A DNA stretch of 64,000 nucleotides from Pseudomonas farsensis (GCF_014268805.2 NZ_JABWRF020000002.1:1370001-1434000); one strand, 5' to 3'; positions 1 to 8,951 are shown, numbered from the stretch's first letter. Notes: generated by a model from the letters alone, not told the origin. A program made the numbers and translations.

Positions 1-260
1 TAGTCGATTCGCCCCCAACGTGCTGCACGACGATCCTGTTCTGTATGACAATCACTTCGGGTTTACAGGCATCCCCTAGTGATTGCTGGAGCCGAAGCTA
101 CCAGGAGAGCGGGCTCGGCTGCTTACGCAGCGAGAGCGTAACCCTCGTAGTTTTCGTCATTGGCAACTATAGAAAGTTGCAACAGTGGATTTACGAGTTC
201 TGTTACCAACTCGGCATGCACCTAGAGTTTCGCTACCGGCGTCGAATCCTAATCGGCCCC
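1..260 (-). ncRNA. ssrA: tmRNA (transfer-messenger RNA), 5' part; 3' end lies outside the window
   Basis: Read on the minus strand, the RNA begins at 260 with GGGGCCGATTAGGATTCGAC, the conserved tmRNA 5' end that forms the tRNA-like acceptor and D-like region. The tag reading frame lies at 164-123 and encodes ANDENYEGYALAA followed by TAA, a typical proteobacterial degradation tag ending in ALAA. tmRNA with SmpB rescues stalled ribosomes by trans-translation and tags the nascent peptide for ClpXP and related proteases. The T arm and CCA end would lie before base 1, so the gene is partial here. Its partner smpB is in this window near 9 kb. Identification is very secure from the 5' end and the tag. 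Confidence 0.97.
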
Positions 261-303
261 ACACTCAGCTCTAGCTGACCGCACCTTTCGGCACGTGGGG
301 TGG

Positions 304-332
304 AGTATACGCCGTTACGCGGGCGGCGTCGA
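304..332 (-). promoter_or_regulatory. Candidate sigma-70 promoter of ssrA
   Basis: On the minus strand there is a -35-like TCGACG (332-327), a 17-base spacer and a -10-like TATACT (309-304), matching the consensus at 4/6 and 5/6 positions. Transcription would start near 297, leaving a precursor leader of about 37 bases before the mature 5' end at 260. This is a sequence match only. Confidence 0.55.
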
Positions 333-357
333 CAGGCGATGCGCCGCCCGCTCTACA

Positions 358-651
358 TCAGGTACCGCTGCCGCCGGAGGTGCCGCTGCCTTTCTCGGTT
401 TTTTCGAGGCGCTCAAGCACTTTGCTGGTGATGGCGATGCATTCCTTGGTGTCGCCGCTGGCTTGGGCGGCCTTGGCTTTGTCGACGTGCTCGGTGATGG
501 CTTTGTCCAGGCCTTCGGAGGTGGCGCCGGTGGTGGCCATGCTGTCGTTGATTTTCTGCAGGTTGATCGCGCACAGGTCGTCGGCGGCGAATACAGGCGA
601 GGCCAGCAGGGTGGCGGCCGCGAATAGGGCGGAAAGCGCAGTACCTTTCAT
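358..651 (-). CDS. Small exported protein of unknown function (97 aa)
   Basis: The ATG at 651 is preceded by a GAGGAG ribosome site, and it is preferred over the longer open frame that runs further upstream. Residues 1-22 form a clear Sec signal peptide (basic n-region, Ala/Leu-rich core, cleavage after SPVFA). The mature protein is about 75 residues, mostly charged and helical, with two cysteines (C27 and C71) that could form a disulfide in the periplasm. It ends in a flexible Gly/Ser/Thr tail. I do not recognise a named domain. Small periplasmic proteins like this occur beside ssrA in P. putida relatives, but no function can be inferred from the sequence. It is transcribed toward ssrA. Confidence 0.75.
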   Translation of the reverse strand: MKGTALSALFAAATLLASPVFAADDLCAINLQKINDSMATTGATSEGLDKAITEHVDKAKAAQASGDTKECIAITSKVLERLEKTEKGSGTSGGSGT

Positions 652-823
652 GGGTGTCTCCTCGTGAGGCCTCTGGAAGGTGGGCCTGTTGGGTGGACTG
701 TGGGCGGGTGGCGAGGGTTCAATCCGGTTGGGTTGGGGGGGATGGCACTGGCTTTGACGGGCGCGCGGGGCATGCCCGGTCATACGCCATGTTTTGGGGA
801 TATAGGTATGTGCCGGCCTGTGA

Positions 824-946
824 TGGCCTCATCGCAGGCTGTCGCCAGCTCCCACAGGGGGGGCGGGGTTGCCCCGAAATCTGGGGCTTATGCAGGATCG
901 CCGGGGCCGCTTTGCGGCCCTTTCGCGACACGAGGCCGCTCCTACC
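824..946. repeat. Two REP-type elements in the 652-982 intergenic gap
   Basis: 824-857 carries the 'CATCGCAGGCTGTCGCCAGC' type element. 898-946 carries the 'GCCGCTTTGCGGCCCTTTCG' type element followed by an AGGCCGCTCCTACC end. Both recur several times in the window, only between genes. I see no gene in the rest of the gap. Confidence 0.8.
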
Positions 947-982
947 ACGACTGGAGGCGAGGTGTCTGGAAGCATGGAATCG

Positions 983-1234
983 CTATTGGGTGCGGTTCAT
1001 GCCGATTTCCAGGTCGTCGATCAGGGCTTTGGCCAGGGCGCTGAGGATGCGGGCGGTGCTGGCGGCGATCTGGTCGTTTTCCATTTCGGCTTCGCAGGTC
1101 AGGTGGCGGATGCAGCCTAGTAGGACGGAGAGCTCGCCGAAGGCGTGCTGGAAGGGGATGCCGGGCTGGATGCGGTAGAGGTCCAGGCACTGGGTGATGC
1201 CGGCGGTGGTGAGGTTGGGCGGTGGGGTGGTCAT
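983..1234 (-). CDS. DUF3077-type small protein (83 aa)
   Basis: The 83-residue protein has the pattern of the DUF3077 family common in pseudomonads: a hydrophobic LYRIQPGIPFQHAF segment, a helical VLLGCIRHLT segment and a helical C-terminal part with AKALIDDLEIGM. The family function is unknown. The ATG at 1234 overlaps the stop codon of the upstream gene by 4 bases (ATGA), so the pair is very probably translationally coupled. There is no signal peptide or membrane segment, so it is presumably cytoplasmic. The family assignment rests on remembered sequence patterns, not a search. Confidence 0.7.
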   Translation of the reverse strand: MTTPPPNLTTAGITQCLDLYRIQPGIPFQHAFGELSVLLGCIRHLTCEAEMENDQIAASTARILSALAKALIDDLEIGMNRTQ

Positions 1235-1470
1235 TGGGGCTGCTCCTGGACGCGTTCGGTCAGGGGTTGCAGGAGCTGGCTGAGGTACAGGCTGGTGGTG
1301 AGCAGGGTGTTGCGCAAGGGGGCGTCGGTGCTGGCGAAGTAGATGTTGAGGACGTGGTGCAGGCAGTTCATCAGCACGGTGGCTTCGTAGCGGGCGGCTT
1401 CGGGGGTTAGGGCTGGGGAGAGGATGAGGTAGGGGTGTAGTTGAGGGGGATCTGGGACTAGTTTTTTCAT
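1231..1470 (-). CDS. DUF6124/DUF3077-like small protein (79 aa)
   Basis: The protein starts MKKLVPDPPQLHPY, a beginning shared by many small paralogous Pseudomonas proteins usually labelled DUF6124 or DUF3077. The middle (EATVLMNCLHHVL) and end (LYLSQLLQPLTERV) are amphipathic helices. It is the first gene of a two-gene unit that overlaps the next gene by ATGA. It is preceded by a leader of at least 200 bases containing the structured element at 1536-1674, which suggests regulation at the RNA level. Function is unknown. The start is well placed because the strong family-like N-terminus begins there, although the Shine-Dalgarno sequence is weak. Confidence 0.6.
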   Translation of the reverse strand: MKKLVPDPPQLHPYLILSPALTPEAARYEATVLMNCLHHVLNIYFASTDAPLRNTLLTTSLYLSQLLQPLTERVQEQPQ

Positions 1471-1535
1471 GGGTGTATCTCTTGTGCTGTCTCAGGGAAG
1501 CACCACCCTCCGAGCAATCTCACAAGCCGAAGGGC

Positions 1536-1674
1536 GGCAGCCGTGGGCGGGGTGAGAATCCGGGGCACAAGAAACCCGGTCAGACCGAAGTCTGCCCGCA
1601 CACGGCTGCCATAGAGCAAACGCGAATTTCTTAAGCTTCAGGATTCTCACACCTGGTCACCAAATGTGGCGACC
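1536..1674 (-). promoter_or_regulatory. Structured RNA leader upstream of the DUF6124/DUF3077-like pair
   Basis: Read on the minus strand: (a) hairpin 1674-1655, GGTC/GACC stem with inner pairs; (b) arm GGTGTGAGAATCC at 1653-1641, complementary at 12 of 13 bases to 1561-1549; (c) a 16-bp stem P1, 1610-1595 with 1551-1536, 15 of 16 bases paired; (d) inside P1, hairpin 1593-1582 (AGAC-UUCG-GUCU, a C(UUCG)G tetraloop) and hairpin 1579-1560 (CCGGG/CCCGG). Pairing (b) overlaps the 3' arm of P1, so the two are either mutually exclusive or form a pseudoknot. The tetraloop polarity favours transcription on the minus strand, which makes this a 5' leader ending about 65 bases before the ATG at 1470. 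I cannot name a family for it. Confidence 0.6.
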
Positions 1675-1810
1675 CGGTGAAGTTATCCCTGAGGTGCTTT
1701 CTGAACAACGCGGCGGCTTCCGACAGTTGCGTAGGATAGGTCCGAAGACTGATTGGCAGAAGCATTTGGTATCAAGTTAGGACATGTCCTACAGGGTTGG
1801 CCTGTGGGGG

Positions 1811-1948
1811 CCCTATCGCAGGCTGGCGCCAGCTCCCACAGTTTATGGGCCCGCTTGCGTTGTTGATGCTGTGGGCGGGTGTTGCCCACCAAGCGGGATT
1901 GCCGGGCCCGCTTTGCGGGCCTTTCGCGGCGCAAGGCCGCTCCCACAG
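1811..1948. repeat. REP elements downstream of lldE (gap 1471-1960)
   Basis: 1811-1840 is a copy of the 'ATCGCAGGCTGGCGCCAGCT' element. 1896-1948 is a copy of the 'GCCCGCTTTGCGGGCCTTTC' element. They occupy the space after the lactate operon and may help terminate or protect its mRNA. The rest of this gap holds the structured leader at 1536-1674, and I see no gene between 1675 and 1960. Confidence 0.8.
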
Positions 1949-1960
1949 GGGGGGCTATGG

Positions 1961-4771
1961 TTAGATGCTTCTTGCGCGGGTGACTCGGTCCACGAGGTAC
2001 ACCAGGCCGTGATAGTCGATGCCGCTGTGGCTCGACAGGCCAATCTCGCAGGTGCGGCTGGTCGAAATGCCTTCGCTGCAATACTGCACGGCGTCCTTCA
2101 GCGTGCGCAGCGAATGCGCATTCAGCTCGGGCGTGGTGAAGCCTTTGTCGCCGGCAAAACCGCAGCAATGAATGCCTTCGGGGATGACCACCTGTTTGCT
2201 GCAGCGCCGCGCCAGGTCGATCAGGGCCTGGCTTTCGCCCAGGTGTTGGGTGCTGCAGGTGACGTGCACGGCCACGGGCTCGTCCTGGGGGTGGAACTCC
2301 AGGCGCTCGACCAGGTGGGTGCGGATGAAGCGCACCGGGTCGTACAGGTCGAGGCGGGTTTCGCCGAGGTCTTGCACCAAGCGCAGGGTGCAGGGGCTGG
2401 TGTCGCAGTAGATCGGGTCGAGGCCGCCGCGGCTGGCGTGCAGCAGGGCGTTGATCAGCTCCTGGCGCTTGTGCTCGGCCTGCTCGGGGTAACCCTTGGA
2501 GGCGAACGGCTGGCCGCAGCACAGGCTGTCGGCGTTGTCGGGGAAGATGACTTGGTAACCGGCTTTTTCCAGCAGGGCGCGGGTTTTGTCGAGCAGCGAG
2601 CTTTGCTCGCGGTCGGCGTAGGCCGGGCCCATTACTCGCGATACGCAGGCGGCCAGGTAGACCACGCGAGGGCGGGCGTCGTGGCTGGCCGGGCCGAAGG
2701 CGATGGGCTTGAGTGGCTGCGGCATGGCCGGGGTCCACTGCGGCAGGCGGCCGTTGCTGGCTTTGTTCAGGGTGGCGCTGAGGCGGGCCATGCGCGGCGC
2801 GCCGAGCAGTTTGCGCGCGCTGTTGGCGGCGGCCAGGGTCAGGCGGGCGCCGCGCAGGGTGGTGTGGAAGTGTTCGGCCAGCCAGTCGGCGGTCTTGAGG
2901 TGCGCGGCGGCCTGGCTGCGCAGCTTCTTCACCAGTTCCCCGGTGTTGATGCCCACCGGGCAGCGCTGGGCGCACAGGCCGGTGGCGGCGCAGGTGTCGA
3001 TGCCTTGGTACTGGTAGGTTTGCAGCAGCTCGCGGGTGTCGATGCCGGCGCGGGTCTTGGCCTGGATGTCGCGCCACATCACGATGCGCTGGCGGGGGCT
3101 GAGGGTCAGGCCCTTGGAGGGGCACACCGGTTCGCAGAAGCCGCATTCGATGCACTTGTCGACGATTTCGTCCGCAGCTGGCAGCGGTTTCAGATTTTTC
3201 AGATGGATATCGGGGTCTTCACTCAGCACCACGTCGGGGTTGAGGATGCCGTTGGGGTCAAGCATGCGTTTGAGCGACCACATCAGTTGGTAGGCGTCTT
3301 TGCCCCACTCAAGCTCGACGAACGGCGCCATGTTGCGGCCGGTGCCGTGCTCGGCTTTGAGCGAGCCGCCGAATTCGACTGCCACCAGTTGCGCGACGTC
3401 GTCCATGAAGGCTTGGTAACGGGCGATTTCTGCGGGGCTGTTGAAGCCTTGGGTGAAGACGAAGTGCAGGTTGCCTTCCAGCGCGTGGCCAAAAATGATC
3501 GCTTCGTCGTAGTGGTGCTTGTCGAACAACTGGATCAGGCGGTTGACGCCTTCGGCCAGTTGTTCCACCGGGAAGGTGACGTCTTCGATGATGACGGTGG
3601 TGCCGGTCTGGCGCACGGCGCCGACCGCGGGGAAGGTGTCCTTGCGGATTTTCCACAGCTGGTTGTACACCGCGGGGTCTTCGCTGAACTCGACTTTTTG
3701 CTCCAGGGGGTAATCGGCAATGGAGGCCATGATCTGCTGCAGTTGCTCGTGCAGCAGGCTCTGGCTGGCGGCGCGGGACTCGATCAGCAGCGCGCAGGCG
3801 TTGTCTGACAGCCCTTTTACCCACAGCGGCATGCCGGGCATGTCCTGCACCGAGCGCATGCTGCGCCGGTCCAGCAGTTCTACAGCGGACACGGGCTGGC
3901 GTTTGAGCACGGGGACGGCGCGGCAGCAGCTTTCGACGCTGGGGAAGACCAGCAAGGCGCTGGCCTTGTGCGGGTGGTCGGGCACGGTGTTGTAGGTGAC
4001 GGCGCTGATAAAGCCCAGCGTGCCTTCAGACCCAACCAGCAGGTGCTGCAGGATGTCCAGCGGCTGGTCGTAGTCCACCAGGGCATTAAGCGACAGACCG
4101 GTGGTGTTTTTCAGCCGGTACTTGTGGCGAATTCGGTCGGCCAGCTCGGTGTTGGCGCGGGTTTCGCGGCCCAAGCGGGCAAGGGCTTCGAGCAGGCTGG
4201 CGTGGCTGTGTTCGAAGGCGGCGACGCTGGCGGGGTCTTCGCTGTCCAGGCGGGTGCCGTCGGCCAGCACCAGGCGCAGGCCGGCGAGGGTGTGGTAGGT
4301 GTTCTGCGCGGTGCCGCAACACATGCCGCTGGCGTTGTTGGCGACGATGCCGCCGATCTTGCAGGCATTGATCGAGGCGGGGTCGGGGCCGATCTTGCGC
4401 CCGTACGGGGCCAGCCAGGCGTTGGCCTGGGCGCCGATGACGCCGGGCTGCAGGCGGATCTGTTCGCCCTGGCCGCGTATCTCTCGGCCGTTCCAGTTGT
4501 CACCGAGCACGATCAGCACCGAATCACTGATGGCCTGGCCGGACAAACTGGTACCGGCGGCGCGGAAGGTCACCGGCACGCGCTCGCGCTGGGCCAGTTG
4601 GATCAGCGCGACCACTTCGTCCTCGGATTCGACGCGCACCACCAGCTTGGGGATCAGCCGGTAGAAGCTGGCATCGGTGCCGAAGGCCAGGGTCGAGGTG
4701 GGGTCGTCGAAGCGGCGTTCGGCGGGGATCAGGCGCTCGGCGTCACGCAGGAACGCGGCGGGCAGGCTCAT
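1961..4771 (-). CDS. lldE: NAD-independent D-lactate dehydrogenase, FAD and Fe-S type (936 aa)
   Basis: This large flavoprotein oxidises D-lactate to pyruvate and passes electrons to the respiratory chain. The N-terminal half (about 35-510) is an FAD-binding PCMH/vanillyl-alcohol-oxidase fold with RAAGTSLSGQ at 70-79, GIVANNASGM and a FAD-oxidase C-terminal part ending near GILNPDVV. Two ferredoxin-like motifs follow (C540, C543, C546, C550; then C594, C600, C604). Two CCG cysteine-rich repeats (SLCCGQPF; GIHCCGFAGDKGF) complete a Glp/GlcD-GlcF-like fusion. Start: the ATG at 4771 has a GAGGAGA ribosome site; a longer frame upstream has none. It is third in lldP-lldD-lldE and follows lldD by 75 bases, so L- and D-lactate oxidation are co-expressed. 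Other glycolate-oxidase-like substrates are possible, but the context fits lactate. Confidence 0.92.
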   Translation of the reverse strand: MSLPAAFLRDAERLIPAERRFDDPTSTLAFGTDASFYRLIPKLVVRVESEDEVVALIQLAQRERVPVTFRAAGTSLSGQAISDSVLIVLGDNWNGREIRGQGEQIRLQPGVIGAQANAWLAPYGRKIGPDPASINACKIGGIVANNASGMCCGTAQNTYHTLAGLRLVLADGTRLDSEDPASVAAFEHSHASLLEALARLGRETRANTELADRIRHKYRLKNTTGLSLNALVDYDQPLDILQHLLVGSEGTLGFISAVTYNTVPDHPHKASALLVFPSVESCCRAVPVLKRQPVSAVELLDRRSMRSVQDMPGMPLWVKGLSDNACALLIESRAASQSLLHEQLQQIMASIADYPLEQKVEFSEDPAVYNQLWKIRKDTFPAVGAVRQTGTTVIIEDVTFPVEQLAEGVNRLIQLFDKHHYDEAIIFGHALEGNLHFVFTQGFNSPAEIARYQAFMDDVAQLVAVEFGGSLKAEHGTGRNMAPFVELEWGKDAYQLMWSLKRMLDPNGILNPDVVLSEDPDIHLKNLKPLPAADEIVDKCIECGFCEPVCPSKGLTLSPRQRIVMWRDIQAKTRAGIDTRELLQTYQYQGIDTCAATGLCAQRCPVGINTGELVKKLRSQAAAHLKTADWLAEHFHTTLRGARLTLAAANSARKLLGAPRMARLSATLNKASNGRLPQWTPAMPQPLKPIAFGPASHDARPRVVYLAACVSRVMGPAYADREQSSLLDKTRALLEKAGYQVIFPDNADSLCCGQPFASKGYPEQAEHKRQELINALLHASRGGLDPIYCDTSPCTLRLVQDLGETRLDLYDPVRFIRTHLVERLEFHPQDEPVAVHVTCSTQHLGESQALIDLARRCSKQVVIPEGIHCCGFAGDKGFTTPELNAHSLRTLKDAVQYCSEGISTSRTCEIGLSSHSGIDYHGLVYLVDRVTRARSI

Positions 4772-4846
4772 GCAGTCTCCTCGCGGGGCCACCGCGTCTG
4801 GCGCGCGGCGTGCCCCGGTCATTCAGGCGGAATCGGGGGCGGGCGC

Positions 4847-5992
4847 TCAGGCGCCCAGTTCGCGGACCAGCGAGTCGCGGGTGATCTCGCTGATGGACTT
4901 GGCGCCGGTCAGCACCATGGCCACGCGCATTTCTTTCTCGAACAGCTCCAGCAGGTTTTTCACGCCGGCCTGGCCGTGGACCGCCAGTGCATAAAGGAAG
5001 GCGCGGCCGATAAGCACGGTGTCGGCGCCCATGGCGATCATGCGCACCACGTCCAGGCCGCTGCGGATACCGGAGTCGGCGAGGATCTTGATGTCGCCTT
5101 TGACCGCATCGGCAATGGCTGGCAGCGCACGGGCGCTGGACAGCACGCCGTCGAGCTGGCGGCCGCCGTGGTTGGAGACGACGATGCCGTCGGCGCCGAA
5201 CTTGACCGCATCGCGGGCGTCGTCGGCATCGAGGATGCCTTTGATGATCATCGGGCCGTCCCAGAATTCGCGGATCCACTCAAGGTCTTTCCACGAAATC
5301 GACGGGTCGAAGTTGGCCCCCAGCCAGCCGATGTAGTCGGCCAGGCCCGTGGGGTTGCCCCGGTATTTGGAGATGTTGCCCAGGTCGTGCGGGCGGCCCA
5401 TCACGCCGACGTCCCAGGCCCATTCGGGGTGGGTCATGGCTTGCAGCATGCGGCGCAGCGGGCCGTTGGCGCCGCTCATGCCGGAGTGGGCGTCGCGGTA
5501 GCGGGCGCCGGGCACGGGCATGTCGACAGTGAACACCAGGGTTTTCACGCCGGCGGCCTTGGCGCGCTCCAGGGCGTTGCGCATGAAGCCGCGGTCTTTG
5601 AGCACGTACAGCTGGAACCACATCGGCCGGTTGATGGCCGGCGCGACCTCTTCAATCGGGCACACCGACACCGTCGACATGGTGAACGGGATGCCGTGCT
5701 CGGCGGCGGCGCGGGCGGCCTGCACTTCGCCGCGGCGGGCGTACATGCCGGTCAGGCCGACCGGGGCGAGGGCCACGGGCATGCTCAGGGTTTCGTCGAA
5801 CAGCCGCGTCTCAAGGCTCAGTTCCGACATGTTTTTCAGCACGCGCTGACGCAGGGCGATGCTGGCAAGGTCGGAAACGTTGTGGCGCAGGGTGTGTTCG
5901 GCGTAGGCGCCGCCGTCGGCGTAGTGGAACAGGAAAGGGGGCAGCTTGCGTTGGGCCGCGGCGCGATAGTCGGTGGAGGCGGAAATAATCAT
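4847..5992 (-). CDS. lldD: FMN-dependent L-lactate dehydrogenase (381 aa)
   Basis: LldD is a membrane-associated quinone-linked enzyme converting L-lactate to pyruvate. It belongs to the alpha-hydroxy-acid oxidase TIM-barrel family. Visible family features are Y24, the FMN-binding APVGLTGM at 76-83, [20 protein letters not shown] near 154-173, the lysine in MIIKGI at 251, and the catalytic [10 protein letters not shown] with H275 and R278. The length matches E. coli LldD almost exactly. The ATG at 5992 is chosen because [20 protein letters not shown] is the conserved N-terminus; upstream codons lack a family match. It sits between the permease and the D-lactate enzyme in the same operon, 63 bases after lldP. 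Confidence 0.97.
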   Translation of the reverse strand: MIISASTDYRAAAQRKLPPFLFHYADGGAYAEHTLRHNVSDLASIALRQRVLKNMSELSLETRLFDETLSMPVALAPVGLTGMYARRGEVQAARAAAEHGIPFTMSTVSVCPIEEVAPAINRPMWFQLYVLKDRGFMRNALERAKAAGVKTLVFTVDMPVPGARYRDAHSGMSGANGPLRRMLQAMTHPEWAWDVGVMGRPHDLGNISKYRGNPTGLADYIGWLGANFDPSISWKDLEWIREFWDGPMIIKGILDADDARDAVKFGADGIVVSNHGGRQLDGVLSSARALPAIADAVKGDIKILADSGIRSGLDVVRMIAMGADTVLIGRAFLYALAVHGQAGVKNLLELFEKEMRVAMVLTGAKSISEITRDSLVRELGA

Positions 5993-6055
5993 GGATTCTC
6001 GCAGCGTGGGTTGGAGGTGTTGCCGGGCGCGCAACGGCGCCCGGCCCCTTTCACT

Positions 6056-7726
6056 TTAGTGATGAACCAGCATGCCGGTCAGCCAGTAAGCCTGCACCAG
6101 CGTGATCACGCCAACGATGGTGGCGAAGAACAGGCTGTGCTTGACCGTGAAGCGGAACAGGTCCGATTCCTTGCCGACCAGGCCGGTGGCGGCGCAGGCC
6201 ACGGCAATGGACTGCGGCGAGATCATCTTGCCGGTTACGCCGCCGCTGGTGTTGGCGGCAACCAGCAGGGTGTCGCTGACGCCGATCTGGTGCGCGGTGG
6301 TGGCTTGCAGCGAACCGAACAGGGCGTTGGACGAGGTGTCCGAGCCGGTCAGGAACACGCCCAGCCAGCCGAGGAACGGCGAGAAGAACGGGAACGCAGC
6401 GCCAGTGCCGGCCAGCACCAGGGCCATGGTCGAGGACATGCCCGAGTAGTTGGTGACGAAGGCGAAGGCCAGCACCATGCCAATCGACAGGATCGGCCAG
6501 CGCAGTTCCCAGAAGGTCTCTTTCAAAGTGGTCAGACCAGTTTTGAAGTTGATCTTCAGCACCAGCATCGAGATCAGTGCCGAAAGGAAAATGGCAGTAC
6601 CGGTGGCCGAGATCGGGTCGAGCTTGAACACGGCCGGCATGGCGGTGGGGGCGGCGACGATCGGTGCGGTCTTGATCACCAGTTGGTCAAGGTGCGGGAT
6701 GGCGAAGTTGAACACGAAGTTGTACATCGCGCCGCCTGGGGCGAACGCGGCCTTGAAGGGCTTGAGCGTCCAGATGGTCACCAGCACAGTGAGGATCAAG
6801 AACGGCGACCAGGCTTTGAAGATTTCGCCCAGGCTGTACGGGGTCGGCTGGCTGCCGCTAGGTTGCACCACGGCGGCGCCAACGCTGCCTTTGGCTTCGG
6901 CGAACGAACGCTTGGGCTGCCAGACTTTCAGGAACAAGGTCAGGCAGATCAGGCTGGCCAGTGCCGAGGTGATGTCGGGCAGCTCTGGGCCGATGAAGTT
7001 GGAGGTGAAGTACTGGGTGACGGCGAAGCTCAGGCCGGCCACCAGGGCGGCGGGCCAGGTTTCTTTGACGCCGCGCAGGCCGTCCATCATGAACACCAGC
7101 CAGAACGGCACGAACAACGACAGCAGCGGCAGCTGGCGGCCGGTCATGGCGCCGATGTGGAAGGCGTCGATGCCGGTGACCTGGCCGGCCACGATGATCG
7201 GGATGCCCAGCGCGCCGAAGGCCACCGGTGCGGTGTTGGCGATCAGGCACAGGCCGGCGGCGTACAGTGGGTTGAAGCCCAGGCCCACCAGCAGCGCGGC
7301 GGTGATGGCCACGGGGGCGCCGAAGCCGGCTGCGCCTTCAAGGAAGGCACCGAAGCAGAAGCCGATCAGCAGCACTTGCAGGCGCTGGTCGTCGGTGATC
7401 GACAGCACAGAGCTGCGGATGACTTCGAACTGGCCGCTTTTGACGGTGAGTTTGTAGAGGAACACCGCGGCAACGATGATCCAGGCAATGGGCCACAGGC
7501 CGTAGAGGAAGCCATAGCCTGCTGCAGCCAGGGCCATGTCCACCGGCATCTGGAAGGCAAAGATCGCCACCAGGATCGAAAGGCCCAAGGTAATGCTGCC
7601 GGCGACGTGGCCTTTGAGGCGGAACACGGCGAGGGCAAGGAAGAAGAACACGATGGGCACGACCGCCGCCAGTGCGGACAGGCCGAGGCTACCGAGTGGG
7701 GAATAGAGTTGTTGCCAGGTTTGCAT
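6056..7726 (-). CDS. lldP: L-lactate permease (556 aa)
   Basis: This inner-membrane lactate/glycolate transporter of the LctP/LldP family brings lactate in by proton symport. The protein is almost entirely hydrophobic, with about 12-14 membrane segments from residue 15 to the C-terminus, interrupted by a polar stretch near 265-295. Family hallmarks include [18 protein letters not shown] and the late [16 protein letters not shown] and [18 protein letters not shown] motifs. Length is normal for the family. It is the first gene of lldPDE; the operator for LldR lies 45 bases upstream of its start. Confidence 0.97.
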   Translation of the reverse strand: MQTWQQLYSPLGSLGLSALAAVVPIVFFFLALAVFRLKGHVAGSITLGLSILVAIFAFQMPVDMALAAAGYGFLYGLWPIAWIIVAAVFLYKLTVKSGQFEVIRSSVLSITDDQRLQVLLIGFCFGAFLEGAAGFGAPVAITAALLVGLGFNPLYAAGLCLIANTAPVAFGALGIPIIVAGQVTGIDAFHIGAMTGRQLPLLSLFVPFWLVFMMDGLRGVKETWPAALVAGLSFAVTQYFTSNFIGPELPDITSALASLICLTLFLKVWQPKRSFAEAKGSVGAAVVQPSGSQPTPYSLGEIFKAWSPFLILTVLVTIWTLKPFKAAFAPGGAMYNFVFNFAIPHLDQLVIKTAPIVAAPTAMPAVFKLDPISATGTAIFLSALISMLVLKINFKTGLTTLKETFWELRWPILSIGMVLAFAFVTNYSGMSSTMALVLAGTGAAFPFFSPFLGWLGVFLTGSDTSSNALFGSLQATTAHQIGVSDTLLVAANTSGGVTGKMISPQSIAVACAATGLVGKESDLFRFTVKHSLFFATIVGVITLVQAYWLTGMLVHH

Positions 7727-7770
7727 ATGGGGTGGCCCCTAATTGTTGTTGGTCAGCACTGGCATTGGAT

Positions 7771-7787
7771 AATTGGTAAGACCAATT
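7771..7787. promoter_or_regulatory. LldR operator (FadR-family palindrome)
   Basis: A perfect 17-base palindrome, AATTGGT-AAG-ACCAATT, stands between the divergent lldP and lldR genes. The core GGT-N3-ACC is the typical FadR-subfamily GntR site (TNGTNNNACNA), and this resembles sites reported for LldR in other pseudomonads. Binding here could repress lldPDE and lldR until lactate is present. Confidence 0.85.
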
Positions 7788-7983
7788 TACAATGGCTGGT
7801 CGCTAGGTTAAAAGCCTGCCGATGGGTGTGTCAATTTGTCTCGTTAGAAACTTTGGTCGTAGGCCGATGGGCGGGCATCTGATGGCGGATGAATTTCGCC
7901 ATCTGATGGTGTCGGTGCTGGCCGGTTAGGCGCAGAATAGGCGCCCCCGGCTCAGTACTTCCGGGGTTTGTGGAGAGCATGTG

Positions 7984-8751
7984 ATGGTTTTTGATCAGGT
8001 CCGCCAACGGCGCCTGTCCGACGACATTGTCGATCGGTTGGAAGGGATGATTCTGGAAGGCACGCTGACTTCGGGCCAGCGCCTGCCGGCCGAGCGCACC
8101 TTGGCCGAGCAGTTTGGTGTGTCGCGCCCGTCGCTGCGCGAGGCCATCCAGAAGCTGGTGGCCAAGGGGCTGCTGGTCAGCCGTCAGGGCGGCGGCAACT
8201 ATGTGGCTGAGGCGCTGGGTTCGACCTTCAGTGACCCGCTGCTGAAGTTGCTCGAAGGCAGCCCCGAGGCGCAGCGTGACTTGCTGGAGTTTCGCCATAC
8301 GCTTGAGGCGTCATGCGCCTATTACGCGGCCCAGCGTGCTACGGCGGCGGACCGTGAGCGGCTGAAGGTGGCGTTTGATGCACTGCAGGACTGCTACAAC
8401 CGCGCTGATGAAGTCAGCCGGGCGGAGGAGGGCGTCGCCGATGCGAGTTTTCACCTGGCGATTGCCGAGGCCAGCCATAACGCGGTGCTGTTGCATACCA
8501 TCCGCGGGTTGTTCGACCTGCTCAAGCGCAACGTGGTGACCAACATTGGTGGGATGTACCGCCAGCGTACAGAAACGCGCGACATGCTGATCAGCCAGCA
8601 CCGCGAGTTGTACGAGGCGATTGTGCAGGGGCGAGCCGACGAGGCGAGGGAAGTGTCCAGCCGGCACATTCTGTATGTGCAGGAAGTGCTGCAGGAAGCG
8701 CAGCAAGAGGCGCAGCGCGTGGCGCGCTCGGAGCGGCGTAGCGGGCACTGA
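7984..8751 (+). CDS. lldR: GntR/FadR-family transcriptional repressor of lactate genes (255 aa)
   Basis: The N-terminal winged helix-turn-helix (about 1-70) contains the GntR signature SGQRLPAERTLAEQFGVSRPSLREAIQKL and a wing ending LVSRQGGGNYV. The C-terminal part (about 90-240) is an all-helical FCD ligand domain with the metal/effector-binding pattern D...H in ADASFHLAIAEASHN and later SQHRELYEAI. LldR-type proteins release DNA on binding lactate. Start: a GTG at 7981 and an ATG at 7984 are adjacent; GGAGA at 7972-7976 has 7-base spacing to the ATG, so 7984 is preferred. It diverges from lldPDE across the palindrome at 7771. Confidence 0.93.
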   Translation: MVFDQVRQRRLSDDIVDRLEGMILEGTLTSGQRLPAERTLAEQFGVSRPSLREAIQKLVAKGLLVSRQGGGNYVAEALGSTFSDPLLKLLEGSPEAQRDLLEFRHTLEASCAYYAAQRATAADRERLKVAFDALQDCYNRADEVSRAEEGVADASFHLAIAEASHNAVLLHTIRGLFDLLKRNVVTNIGGMYRQRTETRDMLISQHRELYEAIVQGRADEAREVSSRHILYVQEVLQEAQQEAQRVARSERRSGH

Positions 8752-8803
8752 AGCGCGTTGAGGTGTGTTGATGTGCTTCAGAGGGCGCAGTGCTTTGCTT
8801 CTT

Positions 8804-8873
8804 GTGGGAGCGGGCTTGCCCCGCGATGGATGGCACCGGCGACGCCGGTATCGCGGGGCAAGCCCGCTCCCAC
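8804..8873. repeat. Inverted REP pair between lldR and smpB
   Basis: Two copies of a 23-base REP unit, containing GTGGGAGCGGGCTTGCCCCG, face each other (8804-8826 and 8851-8873) and are perfect complements. They lie between two convergent genes and could act as a bidirectional transcription stop or mRNA 3' protector. Confidence 0.85.
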
Positions 8874-8951
8874 GGTGCCCAGTTCTCTGCGCGACAGCGC
8901 AGCCCGGAAGGGCTGGGTGATCTCCCACAAGGGTATGCGCCGTGCGGGAAG

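Noticed and set aside
3968..7882. A 1304-codon open frame on the plus strand opposite the lactate operon
   Set aside because: It is a shadow of high-GC third positions in lldP, lldD and lldE, with Gly/His/Gln-rich low-complexity translation and no family resemblance.
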